Shown in pieces: positions 15,678 through 22,591 of a DNA stretch of 45,050 nt; within the stretch, counting starts at the first letter, position 1, and the number at the start of each line of letters is the position of its first letter. Under the pieces are notes generated by a model, which made no database searches, was not told the DNA's origin, and saw only the letters and a program-made list of their open reading frames with translations. The stretch comes from Mariniphaga sp. (GTDB taxonomy: Bacteria; Bacteroidota; Bacteroidia; Bacteroidales; Prolixibacteraceae). Location of the stretch: contig JANXZJ010000040.1 in assembly GCA_025355585.1 (NCBI GenBank), forward strand, positions 1 through 45,050. Reading direction: 5' to 3'. Made by a program: the position numbers and the translations under genes.

Positions 15678-17144
15678 ATGAATAGTTTTAAAATTGCAGC
15701 AACATTCTCACTTTTAACTATTTGTGGTTGCAGTACCCCACCAGTTAATAAAATAGTTGAACATTCGGCTAAACCCACAATACCAGTTAATGCACAGGTA
15801 TTTATAACAGCCAAAGATACAACCCTGCGATTAACTCAAACTTCAGATGCCTCTTTTGCAGACTTTGGACAACCCGTAGAAACACAAGTTTGTGTATTCG
15901 TAGACCCAACCAAAACATTCCAGACAATGGTAGGTATTGGAGGCGCTTTAACCGATGCTTCAGCCGAAGTTTTTGCTAAATTATCCAAAGAGACTCAAAA
16001 AGAATTTCTTACCGCCTATTACGATGCTAAAAAAGGGATTGGTTATAACTTTGCCAGAACAAACATTGCCAGCTGTGATTTCTCAAGTGATACCTACGGA
16101 TATATTGCAGATAACGATTCACTTCTCAATTCATTTAGTGTTGCCCACGATGAGAAATTCCGTATTCCATTTCTCAAGCAGGCAATCGCTGCAGCAGGTG
16201 GCACATTACCACTTTTTGTAAGTCCCTGGAGTCCACCGGCCTGGATGAAAGACAATAAAGATGTATTGCATGGTGGAAAACTTCTGCCACAATTCAGTCA
16301 GGCATGGGCGAACCACTATGTGAAATTCATCAAAACATACGAGGCACTGGGCATTCCTGTCTGGGGACTTTCGGTCCAGAATGAACCGATGGCAAAACAA
16401 AAGTGGGAATCATGTAACTTCACGGCAGAGGAAGAACGGGATTTCATTAAAAACTACCTTGGACCCACTTTGCACAAAAATGGATTTGGGGAGAAGAAAC
16501 TTATCGCCTGGGATCATAACCGGGATTTAATCTACCAAAGAGCCAGCACATTACTAAGTGATTCAGTTGCTGCAAAATATATTTGGGGAATCGGTTTTCA
16601 CTGGTACGAAACATGGACCGGCAGCGGAATGCAATTTGAAAACCTGAAGCGCGTCAACGAAGCTTTCCCGGACAAAAGCCTCATTTTCACCGAAGGGTGC
16701 GTTGAGAAGTTTAACCTTGACAGAATTAGTGACTGGTCACTTGGTGAAAAATATGGTTACTCGATGGTCAACGACTTTAATTGTGGTACTGTAGCCTGGA
16801 CCGATTGGAATATTCTTTTAGATGAAAACGGAGGGCCAAATCATGTAGGTAATTTCTGTTTTGCACCTGTCCATGCCGATACCAGAACTGGTAAACTGAT
16901 GTATACCAACAGTTACTATTACATCGGACACTTTTCTAAATTTATTCAGCCTGGAGCCAAACGTATCAGCTGCTCTACCAATCGAGACAAACTTCAATCA
17001 ACGGCTTTTCTGAATCCTGATGGAAAAATTGTTGTTGTTGTTCTGAATCTATCGGATGAAAAACTGCCATTCCATTTATCAATTTCGGGCAAAGCTGCTC
17101 CTTTGACCAGCTTTGCACATTCTATTATCACTATAATTATCTAA
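15678..17144 (+). CDS. GH30 glycoside hydrolase, lipoprotein (beta-1,6-glucanase/glucosylceramidase-like)
   Basis: 488 residues with an SPII signal (LLTICGC, probable acylated Cys18). The GH30 pattern is clear: MVGIGGALTDASAE, YNFARTNIASCDFS, LFVSPWSPPAWMKDN, WGLSVQNEP with acid/base Glu236, and LIFTEGCVE with nucleophile Glu339. DFNCGTVAWTDWN and a C-terminal beta-domain (VVVVLNLSDEKL) follow. The WSPPAWMK and FTEG blocks fit the GH30_1/GH30_3 side of the family (beta-glucosidase or beta-1,6-glucanase), not the xylanase subfamily GH30_8. With GH3 partners, a role in 1,6-linked or mixed beta-glucan cleavage at the cell surface is plausible. It closes the carbohydrate cluster. Confidence 0.9.
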   Translation: MNSFKIAATFSLLTICGCSTPPVNKIVEHSAKPTIPVNAQVFITAKDTTLRLTQTSDASFADFGQPVETQVCVFVDPTKTFQTMVGIGGALTDASAEVFAKLSKETQKEFLTAYYDAKKGIGYNFARTNIASCDFSSDTYGYIADNDSLLNSFSVAHDEKFRIPFLKQAIAAAGGTLPLFVSPWSPPAWMKDNKDVLHGGKLLPQFSQAWANHYVKFIKTYEALGIPVWGLSVQNEPMAKQKWESCNFTAEEERDFIKNYLGPTLHKNGFGEKKLIAWDHNRDLIYQRASTLLSDSVAAKYIWGIGFHWYETWTGSGMQFENLKRVNEAFPDKSLIFTEGCVEKFNLDRISDWSLGEKYGYSMVNDFNCGTVAWTDWNILLDENGGPNHVGNFCFAPVHADTRTGKLMYTNSYYYIGHFSKFIQPGAKRISCSTNRDKLQSTAFLNPDGKIVVVVLNLSDEKLPFHLSISGKAAPLTSFAHSIITIII

Positions 17145-17195
17145 TATTTAGATACATTTTAGGATAGTTTTGTTATTGAATAAAGCCGGTAGTTT

Positions 17196-17223
17196 AGTAA
17201 GGCTTAAATAGCTTTGCCTTACT
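17196..17223 (+). terminator. Stem-loop after the GH30 gene
   Basis: 8-bp perfect inverted repeat AGTAAGGC (17196-17203) and GCCTTACT (17216-17223), 12-nt loop, 51 bp after the GH30 stop. Only TTAAAAGG follows, so it lacks a proper T-run. It may be a weak terminator or an mRNA 3'-end stabiliser. Confidence 0.4.
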
Positions 17224-17326
17224 TAAAAGGATTTTGAACCTTTAAATTAATTCTTTCTTCTAAAGCAATTTATTTCGCATACAAAATTTAAATACCACTT
17301 AGTTTTCGGATAAAAAAACATCATTT

Positions 17327-18652
17327 ATGCTAATTATCACAGCCATACTGATCGGTCTTGTGTTGATCGTTGTATTTACCTCCGTCTTAAAATACAACAC
17401 ATTTCTTTCGATCTTTGTTGTCTCATTATTAATCGCTATGGGAACATTACCACTTCAGGATGTAGTTCCCACCATTTTAACGGGATTCGGTAATACAATG
17501 AAATCCATAGGATTAATCATTATTTTCGGAATCATCCTTGGACTCATCCTCGATAAAACGCAGGCAACAAAGAGCATTGCTCATGCTATTTTAAAGCTGA
17601 CCGGGAAGAAAAACGCTGGCCTTGCTGTTCATTCTACAGGTTTTATTACCGGCATTCCAATTTTCTGCGATTCGGGATTTATTGTGCTCCAAGGAATTAA
17701 TAAATCATTGGTTGAGAGTACAGGTAAACCGATGGTCTTTATGGCTTCGGTTCTCGCGGCAGGCTTGTATTCAGTCCATTGCTTAATTCCACCTCACCCC
17801 GGTGCCACTGCTGCTGCCGGTATTATGTCGGCCAATATCGGACAGCTTATTATGATTGGACTTCCGGTTGCCGCAGTAGCTGCATTGTCAGGATTTCTTT
17901 GGGTTAAATTCATCACGAGAAATGATCTTAATACCCAGCCAATTGACAACTCAGACAAAAAAAATCAGAACGAAACAATTGAATTGCCTTCTGCTTTCCG
18001 GTCGTTGTTGCCAATTGTTGTACCTGTCCTTTTACTAAGTGGACGGTCGGCATTTTTACTTCTCGCACCTGGAGATCAAGGGGCTTTAACCAAAATAATT
18101 TCCTTTTTAGGAGAACCTGTTATCGCCTTGATGATAGGAATTCTGCTTGCAGTTTCGCTGTATAAAAAGGTGAATTCAAAAGAATTAAATGAGTTATTCG
18201 ATCTCTCCATCGAAAAAGCTGGAGCCATTCTTGCGATTACCGCTGCCGGTGGTATTTTTGGCACTGTGATAAAGGCAACCGGTATCGGTGAGGTCGCCGG
18301 AGTTTACCTGGCCGCGACCGGACTTGGATTATTTGTTCCGTTTCTGATCGCCTCTTTTTTGAAGACCGCGCAGGGTTCTTCCACCGTCGCCATCATGACA
18401 ACCGCCTCCATTATTTCACCCATGCTGGCATCACTGAACCTGAATGGCAGCTACGGCATTGTGCTCGCTACATTGGCGATGGGTGCCGGGTCCATGTTCA
18501 TTTCCCATACAAATGATTCCTATTTTTGGGTGATCACCAAATTTTCGGATCTGGAAGTAAAATCGACGCTTCGAGTCTGGACAACGACAACTGCCGTGAT
18601 GGGAATATTTGCATTTGCGGCTGTTTGGGTACTTTCGCTGTTTTTAAGATAA
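17327..18652 (+). CDS. GntP-family permease (gluconate/glycerate-type proton symporter)
   Basis: 441 residues, very hydrophobic, with about 12 membrane segments. Family marks of GntP permeases are present: IIFGIILGLILDKTQATKSIA, FITGIPIFCDSGFIVL, the loop VHCLIPPHPGATAAAGI, and AQGSSTVAIMTTASII in the last third, followed by GSMFISHTNDSYFWVI. The length is typical for the family. The gene lies 35 bp upstream of a glycerate 2-kinase gene, which points to D-glycerate or a related sugar acid as substrate rather than gluconate (inference from context). It starts after a 180-bp AT-rich gap behind the GH30 gene and may have its own promoter there. Confidence 0.9.
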   Translation: MLIITAILIGLVLIVVFTSVLKYNTFLSIFVVSLLIAMGTLPLQDVVPTILTGFGNTMKSIGLIIIFGIILGLILDKTQATKSIAHAILKLTGKKNAGLAVHSTGFITGIPIFCDSGFIVLQGINKSLVESTGKPMVFMASVLAAGLYSVHCLIPPHPGATAAAGIMSANIGQLIMIGLPVAAVAALSGFLWVKFITRNDLNTQPIDNSDKKNQNETIELPSAFRSLLPIVVPVLLLSGRSAFLLLAPGDQGALTKIISFLGEPVIALMIGILLAVSLYKKVNSKELNELFDLSIEKAGAILAITAAGGIFGTVIKATGIGEVAGVYLAATGLGLFVPFLIASFLKTAQGSSTVAIMTTASIISPMLASLNLNGSYGIVLATLAMGAGSMFISHTNDSYFWVITKFSDLEVKSTLRVWTTTTAVMGIFAFAAVWVLSLFLR

Positions 18653-18687
18653 CTCACCGGTATAAAAACTTCACTAAAGTCTTTAAA

Positions 18688-20001
18688 ATGAATAACCGGC
18701 AAATTGCATTTGAAATATTTTTAGCTGGGATTGAAAGTGTGAAGCCCGATAAGCTGATCAGTAAATCAATCGCTTATTCGGGGAAAGAGTTAGTGATTAG
18801 TAATCAGGCATTCGATCTTTCGGCGATTCAAAATATTTATGTGATCGGTGCCGGAAAAGCAAGCGCACTGATGGCGCAATCGCTGGAGTCGGTTCTTGGT
18901 TCTGCGATAACAGGCGGGCATATTGTAACCAAGTATGGTCATTCGGTTCCTCTTCAATACATCGGCGTGAGTGAAGCCGGTCATCCGGTACCCGACGAGA
19001 ACGGGCTAAAGGGAACAGAACAAATGATTGAATTCGTACAAAAAGCGGATAAAAATGGCCTTGTAATCTGTTTGATATCAGGAGGCGGATCTGCATTACT
19101 AACAGATGTTCCTGAAAATTGTACATTGGCTGATCTTGCTTCTTTGAACGATTTGCTGTTGAAAAGTGGTGCAGACATTAGGGAGATTAATTGCGTCCGG
19201 AAACATCTCTCAGCCATAAAAGGGGGCCAATTAGCAAAAATAGCCTCACCCGCAATTGTTATCAGTTTGATCTTGTCTGACGTGATCGGTGATCCGCTTG
19301 ATGTGATTGCTTCCGGCCCGACAGCACCAGATGAATCTACTTTTGCCGATGCGGCGGCTGTACTAAGCCGTTACAGGTTAAAATCAGAAGTTGCACCGGC
19401 TATTCTGAAGATTATAAATGCAGGGGTTCAAGGGAAACGTCCCGAAACCTTAAAAAAGGATGATCCGGTTGTTAATCAGATCAATAATTTCCTAATAGGG
19501 AATAATAAACTGGCGCTCCAGGCAGCAAAATCAAAGGCCGAAAAGCTGGAATTTTATACGCAGATTGAAACAAGTACCCTCTCCGGGAATGTTGAGGAAA
19601 TCGCACCACTCATCGTTGAAGCTGCCATAAATTGTAGAAACGGGCATAAAGGGAGGAAGACCTGTTTGCTGTTTGGAGGAGAACCAACGGTGAAGATTTC
19701 AGGCAATGGACTGGGCGGGCGAAACCAGCACCTGGCACTCCTTTGCGCAAAGCTCCTTCACAACCAGGCAGGTATTACCATTTTATCTGGTGGTACTGAC
19801 GGTACCGACGGACCGACAGATGCTGCCGGAGCAGTCGTTGATAATCAAACATTCAGCAATGGAAATATACTCAAGCTGGATATTGACCACTATCTTCAGA
19901 ATTGTGATTCCTACCATTTTTTCCGGCAGGAAGGTGGACTGGTAACGACCGGTCCTACGCAAACCAATGTGATGGATATCATCATCGCATTGATCGGGTA
20001 A
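18688..20001 (+). CDS. Glycerate 2-kinase (GckA/TtuD type, DUF4147-MOFRL)
   Basis: 437 residues from the ATG at 18688. A longer in-frame ORF reaches back into the permease gene and is rejected. The N-terminal DUF4147 domain shows IYVIGAGKASALMAQ, HPVPDENG, LISGGGSALL and CVRKHLSAIKGGQLA; SDVIGDPLDVIASGPTAPD is a strong family signature. The C-terminal MOFRL domain holds LFGGEPTV, GLGGRNQHLALL and LSGGTDGTDGPTDAAGA. The reaction is ATP-dependent phosphorylation of D-glycerate to 2-phosphoglycerate, feeding lower glycolysis. Following a GntP permease by 35 bp, it forms an uptake-and-phosphorylation module. No tartronate-semialdehyde reductase is present in the window, so the source of glycerate is unclear. 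Cytoplasmic. Confidence 0.92.
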   Translation: MNNRQIAFEIFLAGIESVKPDKLISKSIAYSGKELVISNQAFDLSAIQNIYVIGAGKASALMAQSLESVLGSAITGGHIVTKYGHSVPLQYIGVSEAGHPVPDENGLKGTEQMIEFVQKADKNGLVICLISGGGSALLTDVPENCTLADLASLNDLLLKSGADIREINCVRKHLSAIKGGQLAKIASPAIVISLILSDVIGDPLDVIASGPTAPDESTFADAAAVLSRYRLKSEVAPAILKIINAGVQGKRPETLKKDDPVVNQINNFLIGNNKLALQAAKSKAEKLEFYTQIETSTLSGNVEEIAPLIVEAAINCRNGHKGRKTCLLFGGEPTVKISGNGLGGRNQHLALLCAKLLHNQAGITILSGGTDGTDGPTDAAGAVVDNQTFSNGNILKLDIDHYLQNCDSYHFFRQEGGLVTTGPTQTNVMDIIIALIG

Positions 20002-20051
20002 TACTTCTCAAATTTTGGTTTTACTTGGTGGGTTTTTCATATTGAATACAT

Positions 20052-20059
20052 TATCTTTG
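20052..20059 (+). promoter_or_regulatory. Bacteroidota -7 promoter element upstream of the antitoxin
   Basis: TATCTTTG fits the TAnnTTTG consensus and lies 17 bp before the antitoxin ATG. The nearest upstream TTG (20025-20027) is 24 bp away, wider than ideal for a -33 element. Confidence 0.4.
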
Positions 20060-20076
20060 GATATAAATTGTTTACG

Positions 20077-20304
20077 ATGGAAACTTTACGCATTGAAATA
20101 CTAAATCCAAAAGCTAAAAAGCTTTTAAAAGATTTGGCCGATTTAAATTTAATAACGATTAGTAAATCATTTGACTCAAAAGTCGAGTTTAAAGAGGTGT
20201 TATCAAAACTTCGTTCAAATTCTGATTCAGCGCCTTGTTTAGATGAATTAACAAGAGAAGTTGAAGAGGTAAGGGCTTCACGCTACGCAAATAAAAAAAA
20301 ATAG
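20077..20304 (+). CDS. Antitoxin-like small protein of a PIN toxin system
   Basis: 75 residues from the ATG at 20077; a TTG three codons earlier is the alternative. The protein is helical and charged, with LNPKAKKLLKDLADLNLITI near the N-terminus and EELTREVEEVRASRY-like charged residues near the C-terminus. This is the usual shape of antitoxins encoded before COG1569-type PIN toxins in Bacteroidota. The stop codon overlaps the first codons of a degenerate PIN reading frame that runs in another frame. No DNA-binding fold can be recognised with confidence. It is intact although the toxin is not, which fits an antitoxin outliving its partner. Confidence 0.65.
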   Translation: METLRIEILNPKAKKLLKDLADLNLITISKSFDSKVEFKEVLSKLRSNSDSAPCLDELTREVEEVRASRYANKKK

Positions 20305-20698
20305 GATTATCATTGATACAAATCTTTGGATTAGTTATTTGATTACCAAAGGATTTAAGCGTCTTGATAAACTAATATTTAACGATGAGGCGCGGTTGGT
20401 TTTTAGTCAGGAACTGATAGATGAGTTTATTGATGTTTCATAACGTCCCAAGTTCAGAAAACATTTCAGTTCTGATGATGTTTCGAGCCTTCTCATGTTA
20501 TTTAACACATATGGAAAATTTGTTAAAGTTAAAAGCAATGTAAACGTATGCAGAGACTTAAAAGACAATTTTCTTCTGTCATTATCTATTGATAGCCAAG
20601 CCAATTATCTAATTACAGGTGATAACGATTTATTAGAACTAAAGAATTTTGGTAAAACGATTATATTGACAATTTCCGATTTTGAATTGCTGCCCTGA
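20291..20698 (+). pseudogene. PIN-domain toxin (COG1569 type), inactivated
   Basis: Translated from 20291, the frame reads IKKNRIIIDTNLWISYL, SQELIDEFIDVS, then an in-frame TAA (20441-20443), RPKFRKHF, and NYLITGDNDLLELKNF, ending at 20698. These are the conserved PIN blocks: the first acidic residue in IDTN, the middle Glu in LIDEF, and the C-terminal Asp pair in TGDNDLL. Two lesions are visible. The expected start position reads ATA instead of ATG, with no other plausible start, and one TAA sits between DVS and RPKF, where relatives read straight through. PIN toxins are Mg-dependent ribonucleases; this copy should make no full-length product. A recent nonsense event or a sequence error would explain the otherwise intact frame. 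Confidence 0.8.
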
Positions 20699-20797
20699 AT
20701 TTAAAATAATATGTTTATTTCCTTCGCATATCTTTCATGCTTGTCATATGTTCGTCATATTTAGTCCGCATTTTACTCTTTATTGAAAGACTTAGGA

Positions 20798-22222
20798 CTA
20801 CGCCTCAAAAAGCGCGTCCATTGAAATATCATTCTGAACCAGGCCTACGGAATGGATGTTGGACTGAAGTCCATAGGTTGTGATCAAGGTTAGAAACACC
20901 GATTTTCGTGTTTTGGTCTCCGTTTTGAATATACCAATCTTGTTCCGCAATTCATCGGCGTATTTAGAATCAATCTGATACGGAATGATTGAAAATTTCA
21001 TCTCGCACAGATTAATCACATGATCGCGTCTGTCGATCACCAAATCAATTTGCGCCCCATTTTTAACCGTTGCACTTCGCCATGATGAGGTTGTGCTGTA
21101 AACACCACTGATACCAAGGGCATTTTTGATTTGCGGCAAATGACAAAGACATACCTGTTCGAATGCATATCCGCTCCATGCCCTGTGTTTTGGATTGTCG
21201 ATTGTATTGATCCATTGATTATCATCCTTTGGTTGGCTATCTTTCAGGAATTTAAGATAAAACAATGAATAAAAATCAACCAGTTGATAGATACTGTTTC
21301 TCGACTTCTTCCCCAAAGGATTGTATTTTAGTATAAATCCGCTCTCCTCCAACTCGTTGAGCAAACGTGTTGTGCTTCCGGCATTGGGGAGTCCTGTTTC
21401 GTCAATAATCTCGTCACGGGTCAATCCCATACCTTTTTGCGCCAACGCATTAACAATCGATGAATGTTTCTCATGCTTGTTAAACAACGACTTGAACAGG
21501 TTATTGAATTCCGTACGCAGCAAACCATTTTCGCTAAAGCATATGTTCTCAATATTTTGCACAGAACTCAAACCCGGTTTAACTTCATCCCAGTAAAAAG
21601 GGATACCTCCAAAAGCCATGTACAACTGTATAATCTGGTATCTGTCAAGGAGCGCATTTTTCGTTTGCAGATATTGCTCGCATTCGTGCAATGTAAACGG
21701 AACTATTCTCATCCGTTTTGTAACCCGGTTGTGGAGTCCGCCTTTGTTGTTTATCAACTTATTAATCATCCACGACGCAGCTGAACCGCATACAATCAAT
21801 AAAATATCATCACGCCCTGATGCCCAGCTGTTCCAAAAATGTTCTAACGCGGATATAAACCCAGACTTTGGCGTATCAAACCAGGGTAATTCATCGATAA
21901 ATACAACTTTCTTCGAATCCTTACTCGACTCAAGGAATAAAATCAATTGTTGAAATACTGAAATCCAGTCATTAGCTGGAGCAGTAACCTGTTCCGGAGC
22001 TGCTTTTCGAAGTGCCAGGTTGAAATTGGTCAGCTGCTGCATCATGGTGGCATTGCTTAATCCGGTGACCTGAAAGGTAATCTTCCCTTCGAAAGCTGAC
22101 CGAATCAGAAAGGTTTTACCCACTCTGCGGCGTCCATACACAGCTACAAAATCAGACTTATCTGATTTATAAAGTTCCTGGAATGTTGCAAGATCAGTTT
22201 CTCTGCCAACTATTGCTCTCAT
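20798..22222 (-). CDS. AAA ATPase with C-terminal DUF234 (archaeal-ATPase-like protein)
   Basis: 474 residues. Walker A GRRRVGKT at 30-37, Walker B VVFIDELPW at 106-114, and a sensor-like block LIVCGSAASWMINK. A winged-helix-like middle part (GLTRDEIIDETGLPNAGS) is followed by a C-terminal DUF234 region with a PD-(D/E)xK-like pattern, QIDLVIDRRDHVINLCEMKFS. This architecture (Arch_ATPase/AAA_14 plus DUF234) is widespread and often patchily distributed in Bacteroidota. Its cellular role is not established; a link to mobile DNA or defence has been proposed for some relatives. It is transcribed alone from a good promoter just upstream and converges on the broken toxin gene. Confidence 0.85.
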   Translation of the reverse strand: MRAIVGRETDLATFQELYKSDKSDFVAVYGRRRVGKTFLIRSAFEGKITFQVTGLSNATMMQQLTNFNLALRKAAPEQVTAPANDWISVFQQLILFLESSKDSKKVVFIDELPWFDTPKSGFISALEHFWNSWASGRDDILLIVCGSAASWMINKLINNKGGLHNRVTKRMRIVPFTLHECEQYLQTKNALLDRYQIIQLYMAFGGIPFYWDEVKPGLSSVQNIENICFSENGLLRTEFNNLFKSLFNKHEKHSSIVNALAQKGMGLTRDEIIDETGLPNAGSTTRLLNELEESGFILKYNPLGKKSRNSIYQLVDFYSLFYLKFLKDSQPKDDNQWINTIDNPKHRAWSGYAFEQVCLCHLPQIKNALGISGVYSTTSSWRSATVKNGAQIDLVIDRRDHVINLCEMKFSIIPYQIDSKYADELRNKIGIFKTETKTRKSVFLTLITTYGLQSNIHSVGLVQNDISMDALFEA

Positions 22223-22243
22223 GCTTTAATTATAATTGGCTTC

Positions 22244-22273
22244 AAATATAAATAAAAACGAGTTAAAGCCAAA
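22244..22273 (-). promoter_or_regulatory. Bacteroidota-type promoter of the ATPase/DUF234 gene
   Basis: Read on the minus strand: -33 TTTG (22270-22273) and -7 TATATTTG (22244-22251), matching TAnnTTTG, separated by 18 bp. Transcription would start about 15 nt before the ATG at 22222, giving a short leader. Confidence 0.6.
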
Positions 22274-22327
22274 TACAGTCAAGAAATCGTATTCAATTCA
22301 AAATAAGGCATCCTTAACGCAAATAAT

Positions 22328-22376
22328 TTATATCTGGCTATAAGTATGAATAAATTTCATCTGTAGCCAGATATAA
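22328..22376. terminator. 13-bp perfect inverted repeat, possible terminator of the SQR operon
   Basis: TTATATCTGGCTA (22328-22340) and TAGCCAGATATAA (22364-22376) form a perfect 13-bp stem with a 23-nt loop. It lies 20 bp past the stop of the small minus-strand gene and upstream of the ATPase promoter. On the minus strand it is followed by AT-rich sequence but no clean T-run, so it could also be an operator. Confidence 0.45.
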
Positions 22377-22396
22377 TTAGCCGTTCACCATTCATC

Positions 22397-22555
22397 TCAG
22401 GAATGCCCACCCACAATTATGCGCATAATCTTAAGGTTGAGAACAATAAACCGCCAGGCTTGCCAAAGCAGGTTACGACGCCAGAAGCGTGTTACTCCTG
22501 TAGGAATTGGAGGATAGGATTCATCGTAATATCCGCGAACTATATTTTTTGCCAT
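22397..22555 (-). CDS. Small basic, partly hydrophobic protein downstream of the sulfide:quinone oxidoreductase-like gene
   Basis: A 52-residue frame from ATG at 22555 to TGA at 22397-22399. It begins MAKNIVRGYYDESYPPIPTG, continues VTRFWRRNLLWQAWRF, and ends in a hydrophobic segment IVLNLKIMRIIVGGHS. The composition (Trp/Arg cluster beside an amphipathic helix) suggests a peripheral membrane or partner peptide. It follows the oxidoreductase stop by 36 bp on the same strand, so it is most likely cotranscribed and could anchor or modulate that flavoprotein. A plus-strand ORF covering the same bases is its shadow. No family is recognised with certainty; the gene call rests on codon-like composition, position and the protein-like sequence. 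Confidence 0.68.
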   Translation of the reverse strand: MAKNIVRGYYDESYPPIPTGVTRFWRRNLLWQAWRFIVLNLKIMRIIVGGHS

Positions 22556-22591
22556 CACAGTAGATTTAATTTATTATTGAAAATCAATGAT

